A DNA stretch of 5,251 nucleotides from Gammaproteobacteria bacterium (lineage in GTDB: Bacteria > Pseudomonadota > Gammaproteobacteria > S012-40), in the NCBI GenBank assembly GCA_029857925.1, contig JAOUGF010000193.1, positions 1-5,251 on the forward strand, in the 5' to 3' direction. Position numbers and translations under genes: made by a program. The notes under the pieces are model-generated. The model saw nothing but the letters and a program-made list of their open reading frames with translations, was not told the DNA's origin and did no database searches. Below, one piece after another: positions 1 to 5,251 of the stretch; the first letter of the stretch is position 1; each line of letters opens with the position of its first letter.

Positions 1-17
1 CGAGAAATCACTGTATT

Positions 18-46
18 TTGCGGTAATTGGTTGGTGAAAGTTTAAC
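18..46 (+). promoter_or_regulatory. possible weak sigma70-like promoter for the cytochrome b / multiheme cytochrome pair
   Basis: TTGCGG at 18-23 and TTTAAC at 41-46 are separated by 17 nt, the usual sigma70 spacing. Only the first three bases of the -35 box and four of six bases of the -10 box match consensus. It lies about 40 nt ahead of the first start codon, so placement is plausible, but matches of this quality occur by chance. The real promoter could lie upstream of the window. Confidence 0.2.
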
Positions 47-72
47 AAATGTATTGTGGAATTGTCGTCAAT

Positions 73-77
73 AAGGA
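73..77 (+). promoter_or_regulatory. ribosome binding site that decides the start of the cytochrome b gene
   Basis: AAGGA at 73-77 lies 8 nt before the ATG at 86. A longer in-frame reading from GTG at 56 would add ten residues (MELSSIRNSQ) but has no comparable Shine-Dalgarno sequence before it, so ATG 86 is preferred. Confidence 0.65.
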
Positions 78-85
78 ACAGTCAA

Positions 86-1036
86 ATGAGCGAAAATAGT
101 AATCGTCCCGGTCGCCCGGCAGTGACGGCGCAAATAGAGGCGTCGTCCAGGGGGCCTATTCGCTTTGATGATAGCGCCCCTGACGTAGTAGTACGTGCCA
201 ACAACTCGCGTTTTCAACGCGAAACGCAGTTGATAGGCGCTATGCTGGCGGTGGTGATGCTGGGAGTTTTTGTCACCTGGGGCGGCTGGGATAAAGAGAC
301 CTTGGCCTATGACGACGATTTGATTTACGACTTGGGCCTGATCGGTGGATTAATGATGCTCGGCCAATTTCTATACACCATGCGTAAGCACGTACCCGGC
401 ATGCGTCGTTGGGGGCCGATAAAGCAATGGTTCAATGTGCACATGGCCATCGGTATCGTCGCCCCGTTGATTATCCTGATCCACACGCGTTTCACATTGC
501 AGTCGATTAACGGCAGCGTCGCCTTTTTTTCGATGTTGATGGTGGTGTTGAGCGGAATCGTCGGGCGTTACTTGTTAAGCAAGGTCAATTTTGATTATGT
601 GGCGGAACGTGCATCGCTCAAACATGTCCATGAGCGGTTTATGCAAGACGTGCTGCAGCACAGCACCGCCATCGCACCCGCGCTGGAACAGAGCCTGAAA
701 ATGTTTACTATATATGCGATGGCGACGCCCTCATCGCTGATAAATGCGACGTTTCGCCTCATTGCGGTGGGGTGGTATGGACGCATCGCATTGCGCCAGT
801 TGGCGGCGATTTTGATGGGCGGGGGCGCGATGAATAGGCAGGCGATGGCTCATGAAATGAATAATCTCGGCTATCAAATGAGTATATTGCGCAATTATGT
901 TCAAGTGTTGATCCGGGTCGCGCGTTACAACGCGTACAAGAAAATATTTGCGTTTTGGCGCGTCGGGCATGTCCCCGTCATTTATTTGTTGTTGTTGAGC
1001 GGCCTGGCGCATGTCCTCGCCGTGCACATGTATTGA
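86..1036 (+). CDS. inner-membrane cytochrome b-like protein with two His-X13-His heme pairs
   Basis: The 316-residue product has a polar N-terminal tail (1-46) and apparent membrane helices near 47-66, 78-98, 117-134, 140-161 and 294-316. H119 and H133 lie in helix 3, and H295 and H309 in the last helix, each pair separated by exactly 13 residues. This is the classic spacing for ligands stacking two b-type hemes across a membrane, as in NarI-like, ferric-reductase-like and b561-like proteins. H314 is a further candidate. The motif SGIVGRYL after helix 4 resembles membrane proteins found beside multiheme cytochromes (recalled, not searched). Residues 162-290 form a long, mostly helical and amphipathic stretch with a hydrophobic patch near 222-246. 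No flavin, NAD or iron-sulfur motif is visible. It ends 24 nt before the multiheme cytochrome gene, suggesting co-transcription and a role as quinone-side redox partner. The heme-b call rests on histidine spacing; the substrate is inferred. Confidence 0.8.
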   Translation: MSENSNRPGRPAVTAQIEASSRGPIRFDDSAPDVVVRANNSRFQRETQLIGAMLAVVMLGVFVTWGGWDKETLAYDDDLIYDLGLIGGLMMLGQFLYTMRKHVPGMRRWGPIKQWFNVHMAIGIVAPLIILIHTRFTLQSINGSVAFFSMLMVVLSGIVGRYLLSKVNFDYVAERASLKHVHERFMQDVLQHSTAIAPALEQSLKMFTIYAMATPSSLINATFRLIAVGWYGRIALRQLAAILMGGGAMNRQAMAHEMNNLGYQMSILRNYVQVLIRVARYNAYKKIFAFWRVGHVPVIYLLLLSGLAHVLAVHMY

Positions 1037-1060
1037 TAGTCGATCATCGCACGTTTTTGG

Positions 1061-2695
1061 ATGAGTGAATTGACATCAGTAGCCTTCTTCTTTTCATATT
1101 GGCATAAACCTGGATATCACGTGCGACGTTTGTGGACGCTAGTTGTTGTGTTGGGCGCAATGTGGGCGAGTGGCGCCACGGCCGCCCCGTTTGAACGTTT
1201 TGAGCGTTTGGTGATGCCCGGCAAGCTTACCCAAGGGCATGCCAAGCTGGAAAAAGATTGCAATAATTGCCACAAATCCTTTGAGAAGCACGCGCAAAAT
1301 GATTTGTGTATGGGGTGCCATAAGGAAGTCGGTAAAGATGTCCGCGAACAAGCCGGGTTTCATGGCAAGGTGCAAGACGTCAAAACGCTGCTATGCAGCG
1401 CCTGTCATCCCGATCACCGCGGGCGTGAAGAAAATATCATGCCCATGGACGTTGATAACTTCGATCACGATAAAAGCGATTTTCCGTTGCGAGGTACGCA
1501 CGAACGCGCTGTATGTAACGAATGCCACAAATCGGGTCAGTTGTATCGGAAGGCGCAGTTAGTGTGCGGTGAATGCCATCGCGACGATGATGCGCACAAT
1601 GGTCGCTTAGGCAAGGATTGCGCGCAATGTCATACCCAGTTGGTGTGGGGGATGGCGCGATACGACCACGAGAAAACCAAGTTCCCGTTAAAAAATACCC
1701 ATCGCAGCGTCGCGTGCGCGGCCTGCCACGTCAATCAGCGCTATAAGAATACGCCGAAAGGCTGCGTGACGTGTCATTTCAGTAACGACATACACGAGGA
1801 AAAAAACGGCAATAAATGTCAGGAGTGCCATACCGAAAACGGCTGGGCGCTACTCAAATTCGATCATGATAAAGACACTAAGTATCCGCTGGACGGGCGT
1901 CATTCCACGGTGGAGTGTCAAAGCTGCCATAAAGGTGATGTGTACAAGAAAATCAACAGCCATAAATCATGCAATATTTGTCATAAACTGGAAGACGCGC
2001 ATAACACTTTATTCGGCGACAAATGTGAAGAATGTCATGTGCCCAAGTCTTGGTCACGTCCGGTGTTTAATCACACCACCAAGACCAAATTTGCGTTAAA
2101 GGGCAACCACCGCGAAGTGGCGTGTAATGTGTGCCATCGCGGAGATGTCTACGCCAAACTGGAAAAGACCTGCATTGGGTGCCACCGAAAAGACGACGCG
2201 CACCTGAACCAGGAAGGTGAAAAGTGCGATAAATGCCACGATGAATCCGGGTGGGACAACAAAGTGATCTTTGACCACGGATTGACGCGTTTTCCATTGT
2301 TGGGCGCGCATACGACGATCACCTGCGAAGATTGCCATTTAAGCACCGCCTTCAAGACCACCGAATTCAAATGCGGTGAATGCCATGAGGCCGATGACGC
2401 GAAGTCACACAAAAAACGCCTTGGTAAGGCGTGTGGTTTGTGTCATGCGTCCGCAAATTGGAAGGGTTGGCTGTTCAATCACGACAAGCAAACCGAGTAC
2501 CCGTTAAAGGGTAAACACAAAGGCCTTAATTGCCATGCCTGCCATAGAGATCCAGTGAAGGATAAGATCAAGCTTGGCAAGACGTGCATATCTTGCCACC
2601 AAGGTGACGATATACACCATGGCTCATTTGGCGGCCAATGTGAACGATGCCATAACGAGGAATCCTTTAAACAGGTGCGATTAGAGCACAGGTAA
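1061..2695 (+). CDS. secreted 21-heme c-type cytochrome built from triheme repeats
   Basis: The 544-residue reading contains 21 CXXCH motifs, with first cysteines at residues 67, 83, 112, 152, 169, 187, 219, 235, 253, 286, 304, 322, 355, 371, 389, 422, 438, 458, 491, 509 and 527. Signal-peptide features at 21-42 (VRR, a hydrophobic stretch, then ATAA) predict export by Sec, with heme attached in the periplasm. There is no lipobox and no later membrane helix, so the mature protein should be soluble. From residue 152 the chain is six repeats of 67-69 residues, each with three hemes and three extra histidines in the contexts F-[DN]-H, G-x-H and DDAH. These probably act as distal ligands giving bis-His hemes. 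The protein belongs broadly to the cytochrome c3/c7-like multiheme group but is much larger than decaheme MtrA. The start is uncertain: GTG 1121 gives a more conventional signal peptide. Likely role (inference): an electron wire between the upstream cytochrome b and an outer-membrane partner. Confidence 0.93.
   Translation: MSELTSVAFFFSYWHKPGYHVRRLWTLVVVLGAMWASGATAAPFERFERLVMPGKLTQGHAKLEKDCNNCHKSFEKHAQNDLCMGCHKEVGKDVREQAGFHGKVQDVKTLLCSACHPDHRGREENIMPMDVDNFDHDKSDFPLRGTHERAVCNECHKSGQLYRKAQLVCGECHRDDDAHNGRLGKDCAQCHTQLVWGMARYDHEKTKFPLKNTHRSVACAACHVNQRYKNTPKGCVTCHFSNDIHEEKNGNKCQECHTENGWALLKFDHDKDTKYPLDGRHSTVECQSCHKGDVYKKINSHKSCNICHKLEDAHNTLFGDKCEECHVPKSWSRPVFNHTTKTKFALKGNHREVACNVCHRGDVYAKLEKTCIGCHRKDDAHLNQEGEKCDKCHDESGWDNKVIFDHGLTRFPLLGAHTTITCEDCHLSTAFKTTEFKCGECHEADDAKSHKKRLGKACGLCHASANWKGWLFNHDKQTEYPLKGKHKGLNCHACHRDPVKDKIKLGKTCISCHQGDDIHHGSFGGQCERCHNEESFKQVRLEHR
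1112..1123 (+). promoter_or_regulatory. alternative start (GTG 1121) with weak ribosome binding site for the 21-heme cytochrome
   Basis: GGA at 1112-1114 lies 6 nt before an in-frame GTG at 1121. Starting there gives 524 residues and a textbook leader: VRRLW, a hydrophobic core, then ATAA. The ATG at 1061 has no Shine-Dalgarno sequence at a useful distance and adds 20 residues before the leader. Both starts give the same mature protein. Confidence 0.4.
1514..2692 (+). repeat. six tandem triheme modules inside the multiheme cytochrome
   Basis: Repeat units begin at cysteines 152, 219, 286, 355, 422 and 491 (nt 1514, 1715, 1916, 2123, 2324 and 2531), a period of 67-69 codons. Within each unit the heme motifs lie at about +0, +16 to +18 and +34 to +36. 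A typical unit reads CXXCH, then CXXCH followed by DDAH, then G-x-x-C-x-x-CH, an aromatic residue (often W), F-[DN]-H, a [FY]-[PA]-L turn and G-x-H leading to the next unit. The units have diverged in sequence, so this is old duplication and not recent tandem DNA repetition. Confidence 0.9.
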
Positions 2696-2702
2696 AGGAT
2701 GT

Positions 2703-2725
2703 GGCCCGCCGTGCGGTGGTGGGCC
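2703..2725 (+). terminator. GC-rich hairpin just after the cytochrome stop codon, possible terminator
   Basis: GGCCCGCC at 2703-2710 pairs with GGTGGGCC at 2718-2725 (8 bp, one G-U) around a 7-nt loop, starting 8 nt after the TAA. No T-run follows, so it is not a standard intrinsic terminator. It may instead protect the mRNA 3' end or allow partial read-through into the downstream gene. Confidence 0.35.
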
Positions 2726-2812
2726 CCGTCAGTGCGTCAAAACCGGCGCAAATGGGCATAGTTCATGGCGATTTAAGGATAATCGAGCACACTATAAACC
2801 TGCACATAGTAG

Positions 2813-2848
2813 GGTGCGGGCAATGACGGATGTGCGTTTTCCCGTACC
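2813..2848. repeat. inverted repeat, first intergenic hairpin
   Basis: Bases 2813-2820 (GGTGCGGG) pair with 2841-2848 (CCCGTACC) over 8 bp with one G-U, around a 20-nt loop. The preceding GTAGGGTGCG resembles, from memory, the opening of dispersed intergenic repeats common in gammaproteobacteria; this was not checked by search. Confidence 0.5.
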
Positions 2849-2853
2849 GTGCG

Positions 2854-2888
2854 CCCCATGCAGGGGGTAAAGCACACCTCCTGCGGGG
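2854..2888. repeat. inverted repeat, strong second intergenic hairpin
   Basis: CCCC at 2854-2857 pairs with GGGG at 2885-2888. After a two-base bulge (AT), GCAGG at 2860-2864 pairs with CCTGC at 2880-2884, and GGGT at 2865-2868 pairs with ACCT at 2876-2879 with one G-U. In total this is 13 bp around a 7-nt loop. It begins six bases after the previous hairpin ends, so the two may form one structured unit. Confidence 0.6.
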
Positions 2889-2963
2889 TAAGTCGAGGAT
2901 ATGTGGATATTTTAGCGGTGCATGGCCGGGAATTGGTCTGGCATCGAAATTCACCTGCTTCAG

Positions 2964-3014
2964 CACCCCCTTCCCGCACGCTGGCTTTTGGGTAGAGCGT
3001 CAGGGAGAGGGGTG
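2964..3014. repeat. inverted repeat, long third intergenic hairpin
   Basis: Bases 2964-2975 (CACCCCCTTCCC) pair with 3003-3014 (GGGAGAGGGGTG) over 12 positions with one mismatch and one G-U. An inner stem, ACGCT at 2978-2982 with AGCGT at 2996-3000, closes the structure. The GGGAGAGGGG arm recalls REP-like intergenic repeats. It ends 75 nt before the barrel gene start. Confidence 0.6.
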
Positions 3015-3037
3015 TACGGTAAGTGTGTCGGCCGGGT

Positions 3038-3043
3038 TATAGT
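3038..3043 (+). promoter_or_regulatory. possible -10 element for the barrel gene
   Basis: TATAGT matches the sigma70 -10 consensus at five of six positions and would give a leader of roughly 40 nt before ATG 3090. No acceptable -35 box lies 16-18 nt upstream (TACGGT at 3015-3020), so it would need an activator or is a chance match. Confidence 0.25.
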
Positions 3044-3079
3044 TTAGGGATGCAGTCGCCGCTTTTTGATTTGATGTGC

Positions 3080-3084
3080 GGAAG
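3080..3084 (+). promoter_or_regulatory. ribosome binding site of the barrel gene
   Basis: GGAAG lies 5 nt before ATG 3090, and the reading frame from this ATG begins directly with a signal peptide, supporting this start. Confidence 0.6.
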
Positions 3085-3089
3085 TATTT

Positions 3090-5251
3090 ATGGGGATAGG
3101 ACGGGGTCTGTTAAAAATACTCCTAACGGGGTGCGCGCTGTTTCCGGCTTGGGCCGTCGCGGGAGAAGTCCTGAAGGCGGTTCAAGTCGAGGAGCAGGGT
3201 GACATAACGGTTTTTCGCGCGGAATTTGTTACGCCGCTGGAATACGTTAAACACTTTCCCTCGTCACGCGGAAAGATTCTGCAAATCCAACTTCATTCCA
3301 TAGACGCGAATTTCCCTGAGGACGGATTGAAACGGCGCGAAACCTTGCAGCCGCAATCAACATCGGGATTGATCACCGAGGTGATTTACGAAGGCAATGT
3401 TAAAGGCGGGCCGTTTTTAGTTTTGCGGTTTGAGAATATCGTCGCATTTAAGATAAAAGAGGGTCGCGGCAGCGTCATAGAAGTTCGGTTGGAACGCGAG
3501 GTCGTGCAAACTGCAAACGCGATTCCGGGTATATTGCCCTCCAACGCGGACGATCAAGCCTTGGCGCAATTGTTGGAGCAAGGACGCCGTGATTTGTTGG
3601 AAGGCCGCTATAATGAAGCGATTTTTCGCTTTACTCAAATTACTCAACAAGCCGGAAACCCCCATGTACGCGACGCAAAGGAATACATCGGCGTGGCGCG
3701 CGAGCGGTTGGGGCAATACGCGCTGGCAAAAGATGAATACGAGTCGTACATTAAGGCCTATCCGGATGACGACCGCACACGCACGGTACAGCAACGCTTG
3801 ATGTCGGTCAAAGCCCGTGATACGCAGGTCACCGAGTTACGTCAGGTGCGAGACGCGGCGCGTAGTGAAAAGGATGCGACACAAAATGATGTGTTTGGCC
3901 GCATTTCCACGATGTACCTGGGGGGCGTTGCCGTCAATCGCGGAGAGAGTAATTTCTCGCTGAATTCGTTGAACACCTATGTGGATGTGACCGGGCGCAC
4001 GCGCACGGCGGCCTATGAAAGTCGGCTGCTGTTCAGCGGTAATCTCGATTACAACATGCACGATGTAGATTACGTGACCGGCGATATACGGGAGGAGGCG
4101 AAATATCGTATCCGTTCGGTACAGTATGAATATCGAGGCAAACTGAATAAAACGGATGTGAGCGTCGGACGCCAGTCCACCAATCGCGGTGGTGTGCTCG
4201 GGCGTTATGATGGGGCATTTGTCGCGTATAAGATCAACCCTAAGATGCAGGCCAGTATCGTCGCGGGGTTGCCGTTGGACTACTTAGAGTCATTGAAACT
4301 AAATACGGACAACCCGATGATCGGCGGGGCGCTGGAATTTCCAGATATATTGCCGAATTTTAGCGGCAGCGCGTTCGTGGTGCGCCAGGAAATCGGTGGT
4401 TTTTTTGATACGAATTCAATAATGGACAGACAGGCGATCGGCGCGGATTTGCGCTATTTTTCCAACAAAGTGACTGCCTTCAGTTTTGCGGACTATGACC
4501 TTTCCTATAAAGCGTTAAATAATGTTACGGCGCATGTGGGCGGGCAGTTAAATCCGGTTTCCAACGTAAGTTTTCACGTGGATATTCGCCGTTCCCCCTA
4601 TTTGTTGACCAACAATGCGATAAACGGGTTGCTGAACGCCATTGGAACTGACGGGGAAGTTACGCGCATTAATGAAGACTTGCTGATCCCCCAAGAAATG
4701 CAGCTATCGGCGGAGCAGATTGAGTTTTTAAAGGCGCACCCGACGGTCGCCGGCATGCGCGCGGTGGGCCTTTCCGAAGCGTATATTCGTGCGCGTGCCG
4801 CACAGGTCAGCGGGGATTCTAAGATGTATACGCTGGGGTTGACGCGGGATCTACCGGAATTCGGGCCGGATTATCAATTGAACGTGTCTGCCAGCTATTC
4901 TACTTATCAAAGCGTACCCGTGTGGCGGCGTGTGACTACGCCAACGGCCACGCTTAAGGTCGGTGAATTGCAACAAGTGGTCGAATCGGCGACGCGCGAT
5001 TTAAGTGTGTATTCGCAATTGATGATACGCAATGTCTTTGTTGAGCGCGACATGCAAACAATAAATCTACGCACTTCGACATCGGACGGGATTAGAAGGC
5101 TTTCTGTGGGTGTCAGCCAGCGGCTGCCTTATCAATCCGAATGGAATTTTGATTTGCGTATGCGCCTGGATTTTCTGCTGAACGCCTTTGATGTCAACGA
5201 AGTGAAATATGCGCCTTCCGCGCACGCGGAATACCGTGTGAATAATACCTT
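3090..5251 (+). CDS. exported TPR-containing outer-membrane beta-barrel protein, 3' end cut off by the window
   Basis: The frame is open from ATG 3090 to the window edge: 720 codons with no stop. Residues 1-24 form a signal peptide ending in AVA before G25. Residues 25-136 are beta-rich and AMIN-like in style (alternating hydrophobic strands, PLEYVKHFP), a guess from pattern only. Residues about 155-226 hold two TPR-like units (G172, Y174, A177, F181; then A203, L207, G208, Y210, A213, Y217, P225). A charged helical linker runs to about 265. From about 268 onward the chain shows amphipathic strands rich in Tyr, Arg, Asn and Gly, including GRQSTNRGGVLGRYDG at 360-375, a style common in outer-membrane porins. 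No CXXCH motif occurs. The neighbouring gene suggests a role as the outer-membrane partner of the 21-heme cytochrome, as MtrB is for MtrA, with the TPR part as periplasmic docking site. The barrel class is fairly safe; the electron-transfer role is inferred. The 394-nt upstream gap may mean separate transcription. Confidence 0.8.
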   Translation, partial: MGIGRGLLKILLTGCALFPAWAVAGEVLKAVQVEEQGDITVFRAEFVTPLEYVKHFPSSRGKILQIQLHSIDANFPEDGLKRRETLQPQSTSGLITEVIYEGNVKGGPFLVLRFENIVAFKIKEGRGSVIEVRLEREVVQTANAIPGILPSNADDQALAQLLEQGRRDLLEGRYNEAIFRFTQITQQAGNPHVRDAKEYIGVARERLGQYALAKDEYESYIKAYPDDDRTRTVQQRLMSVKARDTQVTELRQVRDAARSEKDATQNDVFGRISTMYLGGVAVNRGESNFSLNSLNTYVDVTGRTRTAAYESRLLFSGNLDYNMHDVDYVTGDIREEAKYRIRSVQYEYRGKLNKTDVSVGRQSTNRGGVLGRYDGAFVAYKINPKMQASIVAGLPLDYLESLKLNTDNPMIGGALEFPDILPNFSGSAFVVRQEIGGFFDTNSIMDRQAIGADLRYFSNKVTAFSFADYDLSYKALNNVTAHVGGQLNPVSNVSFHVDIRRSPYLLTNNAINGLLNAIGTDGEVTRINEDLLIPQEMQLSAEQIEFLKAHPTVAGMRAVGLSEAYIRARAAQVSGDSKMYTLGLTRDLPEFGPDYQLNVSASYSTYQSVPVWRRVTTPTATLKVGELQQVVESATRDLSVYSQLMIRNVFVERDMQTINLRTSTSDGIRRLSVGVSQRLPYQSEWNFDLRMRLDFLLNAFDVNEVKYAPSAHAEYRVNNT

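Larger units (their letters stand above)
2696..3089. other. 394-nt intergenic region with several hairpins and no convincing gene
   Basis: This gap separates the cytochrome gene from the barrel gene. Short open frames exist on both strands (for example + 2830-3042 and - 2773-2979), but none has a good ribosome site, a recognisable domain or membrane or export features. The region contains inverted repeats at 2703-2725, 2813-2848, 2854-2888 and 2964-3014. It may hold the end of the upstream transcript, dispersed REP-like repeats and the promoter of the barrel gene. I did not recognise any known riboswitch consensus. Confidence 0.75.

Noticed and set aside
1..45. Tail of an upstream gene ending at TAA 43-45 (last residues GNWLVKV)
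   Set aside because: Only 14 codons are visible and the other two frames also close nearby, so a real C-terminus cannot be told from chance.
2820..2900. Possible riboswitch (for example cyclic-di-GMP type, often linked to multiheme cytochromes)
   Set aside because: The conserved core sequences of the GEMM, cobalamin or TPP classes were not found on reading; only simple hairpins are present.
2773..2979. Open frame of 68 codons on the - strand (with an overlapping - strand frame at 2763-2966)
   Set aside because: It overlaps the hairpin cluster, has no clear ribosome site and shows no recognisable domain; two overlapping frames being open at once points to chance.
2830..3042. Open frame of 70 codons on the + strand in the intergenic gap
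   Set aside because: The start GTG has no Shine-Dalgarno sequence, the translation is unlike any domain I know, and it is built largely from the inverted repeats.
3120..3134. Lipobox-like LTGC at residues 12-15 of the barrel protein
   Set aside because: The hydrophobic stretch before the cysteine is short and broken by a lysine, while a good signal peptidase I site (AVA before G25) follows; barrel proteins are not usually lipidated.
3417..3794. 125-codon open frame on the - strand inside the barrel gene
   Set aside because: It is antisense to a continuous 720-codon frame with clear signal peptide and TPR pattern, so it is a shadow.

Overview
The window looks like a piece of a Gram-negative, respiring bacterium, most likely a proteobacterium of moderate GC content. 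It carries Sec-type signal peptides, a periplasmic c-type cytochrome and a protein with an outer-membrane beta-barrel character. The genus cannot be read from the sequence. All three real genes lie on the + strand and no convincing gene lies on the - strand.

Layout. Positions 1-85 are a short leader with at most a weak promoter. Positions 86-1036 encode a 316-residue inner-membrane protein with two His-X13-His pairs, the pattern of a membrane cytochrome b binding two hemes. Positions 1061-2695 begin 24 nt later and encode a secreted cytochrome with 21 CXXCH heme-binding motifs, arranged as an N-terminal triheme unit followed by six triheme repeats of 67-69 residues. Positions 2696-3089 are a 394-nt non-coding gap with several hairpins. 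Positions 3090-5251 encode the first 720 residues of a protein that runs off the window: signal peptide, small beta-rich domain, two TPR-like repeats, then a long beta-barrel-like region.

Working together (inference). Membrane cytochrome b, 21-heme soluble cytochrome and outer-membrane barrel in this order suggest a conduit that moves electrons between the quinone pool and the cell surface. It is analogous in plan to porin-cytochrome systems such as MtrAB/MtoAB and PioAB. It differs in having about twice the ten hemes of MtrA-type cytochromes and in a barrel protein that carries its own periplasmic domains. The direction of electron flow (metal or sulfur oxidation inward, or mineral/electrode reduction outward) cannot be told from this window. 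No extracellular terminal cytochrome is visible; one could lie downstream.
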